A DNA stretch of 64,000 nucleotides. It comes from Synechococcus sp. PCC 7502. GTDB lineage: Bacteria > Cyanobacteriota > Cyanobacteriia > Pseudanabaenales > Pseudanabaenaceae. The translations under genes and the position numbers were made by a program. The notes under the pieces were generated by a model. That model was not told where the DNA came from and made no database searches. It worked only from the letters and a program-made list of their open reading frames with translations. Where the stretch lies: assembly GCF_000317085.1 (NCBI RefSeq), contig NC_019702.1, positions 2,696,394 through 2,760,393 on the forward strand, given 5' to 3'. This document shows, in pieces, positions 1-7,058 of this stretch. Numbering within the stretch: the stretch's first letter is position 1; each line of letters opens with the position of its first letter.

Positions 1-342
1 ACAGCAGTAGACCATTTTTGCAAAGGTATCCTTGCATGGACTTTAGGCGATCACAGTGCTGAGACTTTTGAACCATTATGGGCAATTGTGGCAGTATGGC
101 AATGCTATTTCTATGTCACTGACGGTTGGACTGTATATCCAAGTTTTATCCCTGATGGTGATCTGATTATTAGCAAGACTTACATGACCAGAGTTGAGGG
201 TGAAAACTCTCGGTTACGTCACTATCTTGCGCGATTACACAGTAAAACTTTCTGCTATTCCAAATCTTTGGATATGTTGCGATACTCTATACGATTGCTA
301 GTTCACTATCTTCATGACCCTTCTATCCTTTCTTCTATCTGA
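1..342 (+). CDS. IS1-family transposase, C-terminal part (partial)
   Basis: This is the C-terminal part of an InsB-like IS1 transposase. The frame is open through the left edge of the window, so the protein is partial only because of the window boundary. Visible family features are the block YVTDGWTVYPSFI followed by SKTYMTRVEGENSRLRHYLARLHSKTFCYSKS, seen here as the typical TRVE-N-RLRHYLARLHRKT pattern with the catalytic Glu, and a basic C-terminal helix. It differs clearly from the second IS1 remnant at 819-1114, so two IS1 subtypes are present. Confidence 0.8.
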   Translation, partial: TAVDHFCKGILAWTLGDHSAETFEPLWAIVAVWQCYFYVTDGWTVYPSFIPDGDLIISKTYMTRVEGENSRLRHYLARLHSKTFCYSKSLDMLRYSIRLLVHYLHDPSILSSI

Positions 343-365
343 TTCATACTTCTATCTGCAACGCC
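1..365 (+). mobile_element. IS1-family element, right part (left end outside window)
   Basis: The transposase reading frame is open from the first base and stops at 342. The element end follows about 23 bases later, where the terminal motif TCTGCAACGCC closes at 365. The same terminal motif, in both orientations, bounds a 111-bp miniature element at 17210-17320, which supports this boundary. Immediately right of 365 the sequence becomes the coding sequence of an N-ATPase subunit a gene on the other strand, so this copy has interrupted that gene. No target duplication can be checked because the left end is missing. Confidence 0.75.
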
Positions 366-626
366 CAGCATGCCGATAAAGGGCAAATAGCGATCGGGAT
401 TTTGTCCACTGGTTTGCTGAATTTGATCGCGTAAATTGACAACTAAGACTTCCAGCAGATTTTGCCAGTGGGATAACTGGGGGGCACTGGAGAGTTTGCG
501 CGTCACCAACCAAGCACCAACGCCCAGTGGTAGCATGATCGCCCATGTAAACACCAAGGTGGCATTAATCTATACAAAGCCCCACTGCCAAAACACGATC
601 TCATCTGGGGTCAGACTAATGTGCAT
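366..626 (-). pseudogene. atpB: N-ATPase (Na+-type F-ATPase) subunit a, broken N-terminal fragment
   Basis: Reading leftwards from ATG at 626 gives MHISLTPDEIVFWQWGFV, then an in-frame TAG (570-572), then INATLVFTWAIMLPLGVG and a stretch with LLEVLVVNLRDQIQQ and RYLPFIGML, after which the IS1 end at 365 cuts the gene. This is the N-terminal third of the subunit a type found in the alternative N-ATPase operons of some cyanobacteria and other bacteria. The start overlaps the stop of the atpR remnant, matching the known R-B order of those operons. Two separate lesions (amber codon, IS1 truncation) make it a pseudogene. The family call is from memory of the subunit a N-terminus and from the neighbouring atpR. 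Confidence 0.75.
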
Positions 627-797
627 GAAGTCTCCTTGACGATTTCTGCTGCAACTTTTCAATGGTGCGATTGCGTACCCAAATAAATGTCCTAAGCAAA
701 CGATCAGATGCCAGATTGCGTTTTCTTGGGTGATTGCTAGCACTAAAGCAAATCCTGGGTCGCGATCGCTAGTCGTCCAAAAAATCGGTAGTGTTAC
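616..797 (-). pseudogene. atpR: N-ATPase subunit AtpR remnant, frameshifted
   Basis: Two frames on the minus strand together give a recognisable AtpR-like C-terminus: PIFWTTSDRDPGFALVLA and NAIWHLIVCL in one frame, then RTFIWVRNRTIEKLQQKSS in the other, ending at a TAG (616-618) that overlaps the atpB start. AtpR is a small membrane protein encoded just before atpB in N-ATPase operons. At least one frameshift lies near 690-700, and the upstream part is lost towards the IS1 remnant at about 800. A HIP1 octamer sits inside it, which suggests old resident DNA rather than a recent arrival. Confidence 0.55.
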
Positions 798-818
798 AAA
801 GTTGTTGAACAGATTAAA

Positions 819-1114
819 TTAGAGAAGAATAGGAAACTCATACCGATTAATAAATAGACCGATTACAATATCGTGCATCAGAATCGACTTAGAGAAACAA
901 ATAGTCTTTCTCGCCAATCGTTTAATTCGAGTTCTCAAAGTTAAATGTTTACGCTCAATTTTCTGAGTATATACTTTGCTAATTACATGAGTAGTCGGGT
1001 CGAGGATGCGTTCATAGCCACCCCAAGTATCTGTGAAGAATCGAGTGATACCGAAAGGAGCCAATAGATTGATCAACGAAACCAAAGCATGATCTTGGTG
1101 AGGTGCTAATACAT
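819..1114 (-). pseudogene. IS1-family transposase C-terminal remnant
   Basis: This is the C-terminal ~99 residues of a second, distinct IS1 transposase. Visible are GITRFFTDTWGGYERIL with the DDE-fold Asp, then TQKIERKHLTLRTRIKRLARKT with the catalytic Glu, and the FSKS motif. The upstream part of the gene has been removed by the IS982 element that begins at about 1115, and I find no continuation of the same transposase to the right of that IS. The terminal inverted repeat of this IS1 copy is not recognisable near 800-818. Confidence 0.75.
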
Positions 1115-2023
1115 AACCCAAGTTGCTACCTAATAGCTGAGGGAAAGAAATCTGCTACAAAGGAAAAGATGCAAGTAGCAGCAAGAAAAATGAATGATGA
1201 AATTATAGCGATTTATTGCTTATGCGATGACATTCTAAGAGCAATGAATCATCGTGGTGATCGACAACAAGAAATGAGTGATGGCGAAGTAATGACCACC
1301 GCTATAGTTGCCACTATGTATTTTTGTAGAAATTACGAGAGGGCAAGAAAATATTTATCAGAACTACAATACATCCCCAAAATGCTTAGCCGAAGTCGCT
1401 TCAACCGCAGACTATATCGAGTTGAGCAAATGCTGTTGATATTGTTTGAAGCGTTGGGGCAAACATGGAAACAACTAAACACGGAATGGGTTTACAGCAT
1501 TGATAGTTTTCCCATACCTGTCTGTGCCAATATCCGCATTCCAAGGTCAAAAATCTATGATGGCAAACAAGAGTATCGAGGCTATCAAGCCAGCAAGAGA
1601 AGATACTTTTATGGTATTAAAATTCATCTGATGGTGACGGAGTCAGGAGAGCCTGTGGAATTTTTTCTAACTAATGGTTCATTTGCTGATGTTAAGGGCT
1701 TGAGAGTATTTCCATTTGATTTACCTGAAGGCTCTGTGGTCTATGCAGATAGAGCTTACAACGATTATGAGGTTGAGGATTTGTTGCTTGAAGCCGAAAA
1801 TATCCAGCTCTCAGCTATGCGAAAAAGCAGCTCAACTCGACCTCTTGCTGGTTATGTTCAGTTTCTTCAACACCATAAGCGCAAAGTTATTGAAACCACT
1901 GGCAGTTTAATATCCCAACTTTTACCTAAATCTATTCATGCTGTCACGGCTAAGGGATTTGAGCTTAAAGCTATGCTCTTTGTCCTTGCTCTTAGCGTTA
2001 ATCTATGGGTAGCAACTTAGGTT
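1115..2023 (+). mobile_element. IS982-family element, complete copy (copy 1)
   Basis: The left end reads AACCCAAGTTGCTACC and the right end is the inverse of AACCTAAGTTGCTACC, one mismatch in 16. The element is about 909 bp and holds one intact transposase gene. A left part of the same element recurs at 13799-14560 with only two base differences seen, and a diverged copy lies at 18405-20121. The flanks (ending ATACAT on the left, starting AATTTT on the right) show no obvious target duplication, so at least one flank has probably rearranged since insertion. Confidence 0.85.
1169..2020 (+). CDS. IS982-family transposase
   Basis: This is a DDE transposase of about 283 residues, full length for the family. 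The open frame runs further left to 1103, but that part crosses the IS end, so I use ATG 1169, which is also the first usable start in copy 2. Visible landmarks are the helical N-terminal region, MLSRSRFNRRLYRVEQ, the SIDSFPIPVC strand with the first Asp, [12 protein letters not shown] with the second Asp, and the C-terminal FELKAMLFVLALSVNL. The stop TAG lies inside the right inverted repeat, which is common in compact IS. This is the only IS982 copy in the window able to encode an intact enzyme. Confidence 0.9.
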   Translation: MQVAARKMNDEIIAIYCLCDDILRAMNHRGDRQQEMSDGEVMTTAIVATMYFCRNYERARKYLSELQYIPKMLSRSRFNRRLYRVEQMLLILFEALGQTWKQLNTEWVYSIDSFPIPVCANIRIPRSKIYDGKQEYRGYQASKRRYFYGIKIHLMVTESGEPVEFFLTNGSFADVKGLRVFPFDLPEGSVVYADRAYNDYEVEDLLLEAENIQLSAMRKSSSTRPLAGYVQFLQHHKRKVIETTGSLISQLLPKSIHAVTAKGFELKAMLFVLALSVNLWVAT

Positions 2024-2193
2024 AATTTTACTTTAGGCTTAATACCTTCACGCAATTGAGTAGTCATATCTTGCAGCGCATCTTTGCCTAGGTCTAGTTT
2101 TGGGGCAATTTATCGGTTTGAGAGGTTTAATTCCATCAAATACAGACACAATATCCACATCCGTGGTGGTTGACGGTGTCATGCGAATATTCT

Positions 2194-2313
2194 GCCAGTC
2201 AGCTTGTCAAAGTTAGGTTTGCAAGTTTTGCACTGGTAGCATTGGTGAGCAGTTTGTAGTTCATCTTTACATCGCTTTATCACCTCTGAACTTTTACATT
2301 TGGGACAGCACAC
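2194..2313 (-). pseudogene. Transposase-type zinc-ribbon fragment
   Basis: On the minus strand this stretch reads CCPKCKSSEVIKR, then HQCYQCKTCKPNFDKLTG. It has two CxxC pairs with the spacing and FDxLTG ending typical of the N-terminal zinc ribbons of several transposase families. No downstream catalytic domain follows; the frame drifts into unrecognisable sequence towards 2040. The 2024-2438 interval therefore looks like decayed mobile DNA. I cannot assign an IS family, and the part nearest the IS982 right end contains nothing I recognise. Confidence 0.45.
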
Positions 2314-2438
2314 TCATGTTGCCCATCCAATCTGGCACAGTGTTCTCTAACGTTTTCCTCATCGATTAGATGGGGTAAGTTCACAATTATCAAATTCTTC
2401 CTTTCTTTTACTTCTCCGAAACATCTATTGAGCCAAAT

Positions 2439-3209
2439 TTATTTAGTTAGAACTCTAAATCCGTAGGCTTGAAATATAGATTGAGCTTTAGGACTTTGCA
2501 AAAGTTTCACATATTCTTTAGCTACCTGCGGATTTTTACTAGATTTAATAATGCCAATGGGGTAAATAATTGGTGAATGTAACTTTTGATCAGCGATCGC
2601 CGAAATCACAACTTTATCCGAACCCTTAGCATCGGTGGCATAGACAATGCCTGCATCTACTTCACCTGATTCCACTGCCGCCAGTACAAACCTAACATTA
2701 TTCCCTAGGACAAATTTCGGTTGTAATTGCTCAAAAATTCCTAGGCTTTCTAAAGCTTCCTTGGCATACTGCCCCGCAGGAACACTTCTGGTTTCACCTA
2801 TGGCAATTCTTTTAATGTTTTCATTTACCAATTGCTTGAAATTAGTAAGTTTAATCGGACTACTTTTAGGGGTAATTAAAACTAGTTGATTTGTTAATAA
2901 ATTTGCCTTAAATGATAATAAATCCTTTGCTTCTAGGGCATTCATTTGCTTTATCCCCGCCGAAATAAATACATCTACGGGCGCACCCTGCTCAATTTGC
3001 TGTTGTAGTGATCCAGAGCTACCAAAGTTATAGGTTACTTTTACTGGATTGATCATATCGATTTTCTGTAATGCAGGTTGTAAACTCGCCGCCGCCGCAA
3101 CTAATAGGTTAGTTGAAGTTTGCGCTTCCGTAATTTGAGTTGCCAAGCCAATTTGGAGAGTTAGGCTAAGAATTATGCCAAAGAAAGTTCCTATGATTAA
3201 TTTAAACAT
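2439..3209 (-). CDS. modA: Molybdate ABC transporter substrate-binding protein
   Basis: ModA binds molybdate or tungstate in the periplasm for an ABC importer. The 256-residue protein starts with a hydrophobic signal segment, followed by VAAAASLQPALQKI (oxyanion-binding loop Ser), FGSSGSLQQQIEQGAPVDVFISA, RSVPAGQYAKEAL and DAGIVYATDAKGSDKV, the conserved ModA blocks in order. Length is normal for the family. The permease (modB) and ATPase (modC) are not adjacent: decayed transposon sequence lies downstream and a peptide-type permease upstream, so this copy is an orphan or its partners are elsewhere. No lipobox Cys is visible, so it is probably a soluble periplasmic protein. Confidence 0.92.
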   Translation of the reverse strand: MFKLIIGTFFGIILSLTLQIGLATQITEAQTSTNLLVAAAASLQPALQKIDMINPVKVTYNFGSSGSLQQQIEQGAPVDVFISAGIKQMNALEAKDLLSFKANLLTNQLVLITPKSSPIKLTNFKQLVNENIKRIAIGETRSVPAGQYAKEALESLGIFEQLQPKFVLGNNVRFVLAAVESGEVDAGIVYATDAKGSDKVVISAIADQKLHSPIIYPIGIIKSSKNPQVAKEYVKLLQSPKAQSIFQAYGFRVLTK

Positions 3210-3418
3210 TCTTTTGTAATTTTACTCAGTTCCTACATATCCTAGAGCATTATTAAAGAAACAAATTCAAAAATAAATGTCTTATCTAAGGAGTTATCTC
3301 AAACCCCAAAATGGCAAGATCGAACATGAGATGTGATTAAGTGGGTTGGGAGAATATCAGCAACTTTAGCAATTAGTGCAGCGATCGCCTTGGTTGGTTT
3401 ACCAATCAGACTTGCTAG

Positions 3419-4465
3419 TTAGCCTTTTAAGTTTTTGGGGTCTAAGGCATCTCTTAATCCATCCCCAAGCAGATTAAAGGAAAGTACCGTAAGAATAATT
3501 AACACTGCGGGTGACCAAATTAACCAAGGCTGTAAAATGATTACTGACGCATTAGTAGCCAAGGACAGCATATTGCCCCAAGATGGATCGGGAGGCTGAA
3601 TTCCCAATCCAATCAAGCTTAAAACCGATTCAGAAACGATAAAACTAGGAATAGCTAAGGTTGCGGAAATTACAATAAAGCTGGAAGTTTGGGGCAGAAT
3701 ATGGCGAGTAATAATTCTCAATGAGTCAGCACCCGTAGCGATCGCCGCCGTTACAAATTGCTCTTCTTTAATAGATAGTACCTGATTGCGGATAATCCTT
3801 GCTAAGCCTGCCCATTGGACAAAGGAAATAATGACCGTAATTAAAATAAATCGTTCAGCATTCGTAAAGGGCAACTGGGTGAATGGATTCTTATCCAAGA
3901 TAGCTGCCAGTGCCACTAATAGATAGATGGAAGGTACAGACATAATTACTTCCACTAAGCGCATCAGGAAAGAATCAAGGAGACCGCCAAAATATCCCGA
4001 AATCCCACCAACTAAGCATCCGACCGCAAAGGAAATACTCGTACCAATAATGCCAATAAATAAACTGACTCTGCCACCATAAAGCAAGCGGGTGAACTGA
4101 TCTCGCCCCTGATCGTCGGTTCCTAATAAATTTAAGCGTCCTTCCCCTGTGGTGCTAAAGAGGTGTCCATAGTGAAATATGAGAATGCGTGAAGGTTTAG
4201 AAAAATCTACTATGAGTTTGCGATCCCCCGTCTCAAAATCAACTGCACCTTGGGTTGTGGGATAAACATGGGCACCAATATATTCCCCTTGCTGATTATG
4301 CCAATAGATTTGAGTGGGTGGTAGCAACGCACTATTTTTGGGAGCATCGTACATACTGTAGGGGGTAATAAACCCTGCAAAAATGGTTAATCCATACAAA
4401 ATGCCGATGAAGATCGCCCCAATGCGCGCAAGGGGATTTATACTCAGTCGCTTCCACCAGTTCAT
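3419..4465 (-). CDS. Oligopeptide/dipeptide-type ABC transporter permease, DppC/OppC class
   Basis: This is an inner-membrane permease subunit of a family 5 substrate ABC importer. I choose ATG 4465 (MNWWKRLSINPLARIG); the longer frame to 4513 would overlap the preceding small gene. The protein has an N-terminal membrane helix (IGAIFIGILYGLTIFAGFI), a periplasmic insert with NLLGTDDQGRDQFTRLLYGGR, which is the DppC hallmark, and a C-terminal membrane domain with the EAA-type loop AAIATGADSLRIITRHILPQ. About 348 residues, slightly long for the class because of the insert. No DppB or ATPase gene is adjacent; a matching binding lipoprotein is encoded far away at 51440. Its start lies 1 bp after the small upstream gene, so the two are probably translationally coupled. 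Confidence 0.88.
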   Translation of the reverse strand: MNWWKRLSINPLARIGAIFIGILYGLTIFAGFITPYSMYDAPKNSALLPPTQIYWHNQQGEYIGAHVYPTTQGAVDFETGDRKLIVDFSKPSRILIFHYGHLFSTTGEGRLNLLGTDDQGRDQFTRLLYGGRVSLFIGIIGTSISFAVGCLVGGISGYFGGLLDSFLMRLVEVIMSVPSIYLLVALAAILDKNPFTQLPFTNAERFILITVIISFVQWAGLARIIRNQVLSIKEEQFVTAAIATGADSLRIITRHILPQTSSFIVISATLAIPSFIVSESVLSLIGLGIQPPDPSWGNMLSLATNASVIILQPWLIWSPAVLIILTVLSFNLLGDGLRDALDPKNLKG

Positions 4466-4466
4466 A

Positions 4467-4649
4467 TTAATTACCCTTGAGAGCCTTAGTAAAGTTACGG
4501 CGGTAGTTTTCATTAATTGCCAGTAACAGGGGCCACAATAGTGCTAAAGGAATTTGATTTTGCGTAAAACTAGTATTGCTGAAGCCTTGGAGAAATTTCA
4601 CAGCCCCCACGATATAGATCACCAGAACAATTACCCCGATAATTTCCAT
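4467..4649 (-). CDS. Small membrane protein, unknown function
   Basis: A 60-residue protein with a strongly hydrophobic N-terminus (IIGVIVLVIYIVGAVKFLQGF) and a second hydrophobic patch (IPLALLWPLLLAI), then a basic tail. I do not recognise the family. Its stop codon ends one base before the ATG of the peptide-type permease, so the pair very likely forms an operon with coupled translation. That tight linkage is the best reason to accept it as a real gene. A role alongside the permease is inference only. Confidence 0.65.
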   Translation of the reverse strand: MEIIGVIVLVIYIVGAVKFLQGFSNTSFTQNQIPLALLWPLLLAINENYRRNFTKALKGN

Positions 4650-4794
4650 ATATTTACCCTTTCAGTCTATTCAAAGTCTATTTAATACTACCTATTATGC
4701 CTATTTTAATGGTTCGGCTCAGTAAGATAAAATTATGCAGTAATCTTGATCAAAAACTATCAATCACTTAATTAATTACCAAAATTACTGGGGT

Positions 4795-6177
4795 ATGTTC
4801 AAACTTTTAGATTTAGATAATTTCTGCCTTGATTTACAATCCCTCAGAGCTAAATACCTCACTAATGAAGTTTCTCCAGTTCAAGTGATTGAATTAATCT
4901 ACGATCGCCTTGATGCTTTGTCTAATAACTCCATCTGGATTACCTTGCGATCGCGGGAATCAGTAATTGCCTCGGCCCAAGCTCTTAGCGGAGAAGATAT
5001 AAACAATCTCCCCCTATTTGGAATTCCCTTTGCAGTCAAAGATAATATTGATGTACTGGATTTGCCTACTACTGCTGCTTGTCCTGCTTTTAGTTATAAT
5101 CCCAGTCATAATGCCACTGTAGTCGAGCGATTAATACAGGCTGGAGCTATTGTCATTGGTAAAACTAACCTAGACCAATTTGCCACAGGATTGGTGGGAA
5201 CCCGATCGCCTTACGGAGCTTGTCAGAATGCCTTTAATCCCGATTTTATTAGTGGTGGTTCCAGTTCAGGTTCAGCGATCACCGTTGCCAAAGGTTTAGT
5301 GAGTTTTGCCCTTGGTACAGATACGGCTGGTTCGGGGCGAGTTCCTGCGGCTTTTAATAATCTTGTGGGACTAAAACCAAGCAGAGGATTAATTAGTACA
5401 ACTGGGGTCTTTCCAGCTTGCCGTACCTTGGATTGTGTGTCAATTTTTGCTTTAAATACTAGTGATGCTGAAGAGGTCATGGCGATCGCTGCTGCATTCG
5501 ATCCCACGGATAGCTACTCTCGCTCGATACCCATAGAAATGACTACCAAAGCTGCAAATTTATCTTCAAGTTTTCGATTTGGGGTACCCAGTGAACTAAA
5601 CTTTTTTGGTGATACTCAGTATGAACAGCTATATGCCCAAAGCCTAGTCCAATTGGAAAAAATTGGGGGAATTCCAGTAAAAATTGACTTTACTCCATTT
5701 CAAAAGACGGCACAGCTTGTATATGCAGGAGCTTGGGTGGTGGAGCGATATACAGCCCTCAAATTATTTCTCGCTAACCATGAGCAGGAAATTTTACCTG
5801 TACTGCAAACTATTCTAAAAACTGCCTTAAACTACTCCGCCAGTGATGTATTTACGGACTTTTACCGATTAGCCGAACTCCGTCAACAGACAAGTCTAGA
5901 ATGGCGTAGGCATAGCCTTGATATATTAGCTCTCCCCACCACAGGGACAATCTACCGCATTGCCGAAATAGAGGCAAATCCCATAGAGTTAAATACCAAT
6001 CTGGGCTACTACACTAATTTTGTTAATTTGCTTGATTTCGCAGCGATCGCCTTACCCGCAGGATTTCGAGATGATGGTTTACCCTTTGGTATTACTTTAA
6101 TTGCCCCTGCTTTTTCCGATCCATACCTTTGTGCGTTAGGAAAACGGTACGAGCAGATTTATTCACCTCATCTTTAA
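4795..6177 (+). CDS. Allophanate hydrolase, amidase domain (separate polypeptide)
   Basis: This belongs to the amidase-signature family. The Ser-cisSer-Lys catalytic set is visible: Lys in FAVKDNIDV, the cis-Ser in SGGSSSGSAITVA, and the nucleophile Ser in LGTDTAGSGRVPAAF. The N-terminal block and the VGTRSPYGACQN and SRGLISTTGVFPACRTLDCVSIFA stretches, here cut to key parts, are characteristic of the AtzF/DUR2 branch, which hydrolyses allophanate to ammonia and CO2 in urea use. Usual AtzF proteins are ~600 residues with a C-terminal domain; this one stops after 460 residues at the natural linker, and the missing domain follows as its own gene 29 bp later. No urea carboxylase gene is in the window. 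Confidence 0.85.
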   Translation: MFKLLDLDNFCLDLQSLRAKYLTNEVSPVQVIELIYDRLDALSNNSIWITLRSRESVIASAQALSGEDINNLPLFGIPFAVKDNIDVLDLPTTAACPAFSYNPSHNATVVERLIQAGAIVIGKTNLDQFATGLVGTRSPYGACQNAFNPDFISGGSSSGSAITVAKGLVSFALGTDTAGSGRVPAAFNNLVGLKPSRGLISTTGVFPACRTLDCVSIFALNTSDAEEVMAIAAAFDPTDSYSRSIPIEMTTKAANLSSSFRFGVPSELNFFGDTQYEQLYAQSLVQLEKIGGIPVKIDFTPFQKTAQLVYAGAWVVERYTALKLFLANHEQEILPVLQTILKTALNYSASDVFTDFYRLAELRQQTSLEWRRHSLDILALPTTGTIYRIAEIEANPIELNTNLGYYTNFVNLLDFAAIALPAGFRDDGLPFGITLIAPAFSDPYLCALGKRYEQIYSPHL

Positions 6178-6206
6178 GCTGTTTTATTTAATCTATCTTA
6201 AAATCT

Positions 6207-6608
6207 ATGTCTAATTCTGTAACTAAAATCGCTGTAGTCGGCGCACATCTCAGCGGTCAACCCCTCAACCATCAGCTAACCAGTCGGGGAGCAACTCTTG
6301 CCCTTGCTACATACACTGCACCCATCTATCGGTTATATGCCCTTAGTGGAACTATACCCCCTAAGCCTGGCTTAGTAAGACTTAGCGATCAAGAACAAGG
6401 TTTCAAGATTGAAGTGGAAGTATGGTCAATAGATATTGCTAAATTTGGCGAATTTGTAGATGAAGTTCCTCCCCCTTTAGGCATTGGTACAACGGTTTTA
6501 GAAAATGGGGAAACGGTCAAAGGCTTTATCTGTGAAAACTGGGCGATCGCTAACGCTACAGATATTTCTAGCTTTGGTGGTTGGCGAGCATACTTAAAAT
6601 CTCTATAA
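6207..6608 (+). CDS. Allophanate hydrolase C-terminal domain protein (AtzF_C-like)
   Basis: A 133-residue protein matching the C-terminal domain normally fused to allophanate hydrolase: [17 protein letters not shown] at the start, [21 protein letters not shown], then [26 protein letters not shown] and GFICENWA, each typical of this domain. In the fused enzymes this domain acts on the product of the amidase domain (decarboxylation role shown for some members). It lies 29 bp after the amidase gene on the same strand, so the two are almost surely cotranscribed and may form a complex. There is an ordinary ATG start and a separate stop, so this looks like a gene split and not a sequencing frameshift. 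Confidence 0.85.
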   Translation: MSNSVTKIAVVGAHLSGQPLNHQLTSRGATLALATYTAPIYRLYALSGTIPPKPGLVRLSDQEQGFKIEVEVWSIDIAKFGEFVDEVPPPLGIGTTVLENGETVKGFICENWAIANATDISSFGGWRAYLKSL

Positions 6609-6612
6609 AATC

Positions 6613-6647
6613 AGCATAAATATGGAAATACTTTTGTAGTTTATGCT
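6613..6647. repeat. 8-bp inverted repeat between two genes
   Basis: AGCATAAA at 6613-6620 is the exact inverse of TTTATGCT at 6640-6647, with 19 bases between. It lies directly after the stop of the allophanate hydrolase C-domain gene and about 60 bp before the next start. It could be a weak terminator stem or an operator. No T-run follows the second arm, which argues against a classic intrinsic terminator. Confidence 0.3.
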
Positions 6648-6704
6648 ACAGTAAATTATACAAAGTTATTAACAAATATAGTTTCAAGTTCGAGGTCTAA
6701 GGAT

Positions 6705-7058
6705 ATGGCAAGCGCAATTTTTTCCAACTTTTCTAATCAAAGCAGTAATTATCTTGACCTAGCAGCGAAACATCAAGCCAGTATTTCTGCATCTTTGCAT
6801 CATCGTCAAGAAATTGCCCGAGCTAACCAAAACTTTGATCTTCTATCTCTTCTGGAACAAGAACGTCAACAACTAAATCCCCAAACCCAGAAATCATCAC
6901 GGAGTATATGGAATTGGTTATTTGAGCCGATGGAAATATCCATTGAAAAATTGCCCAGTGGTAATGGTGAAGTCATTTGGCGTGGTTACAATCCCCAAAC
7001 TGGCGAAACTCGCTATGGAGAATCTGAAGCCGATATGATTGCTTGGTTAGAGCAGTAA
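6705..7058 (+). CDS. Hypothetical protein, 117 residues
   Basis: I do not recognise a named family. The N-terminal half is polar and helical (YLDLAAKHQASISASLHHRQEI is the start of it) and contains several His and Gln residues. The C-terminal half has SIWNWLFEPMEISIEKL, then GNGEVIWRGYNPQTGETRYGES and a final MIAWLEQ, suggesting a small beta domain. No membrane segment or signal peptide is visible. Its last 46 bases overlap the 3' end of the opposite-strand DUF2779 gene tail to tail. The start is an ATG after an AAGGAT-like site. Confidence 0.6.
   Translation: MASAIFSNFSNQSSNYLDLAAKHQASISASLHHRQEIARANQNFDLLSLLEQERQQLNPQTQKSSRSIWNWLFEPMEISIEKLPSGNGEVIWRGYNPQTGETRYGESEADMIAWLEQ

Noticed and set aside
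1103-1168. Longer start for the IS982 transposase at 1103
   Set aside because: It crosses the IS boundary at 1115; copy 2 lacks that extension.
3333-3422. 29-codon hydrophobic frame starting at GTG (IKWVGRISATLAI and following)
   Set aside because: No ribosome site, no family, and it overlaps the end of the permease gene; it could be a decayed gene end but cannot be supported.
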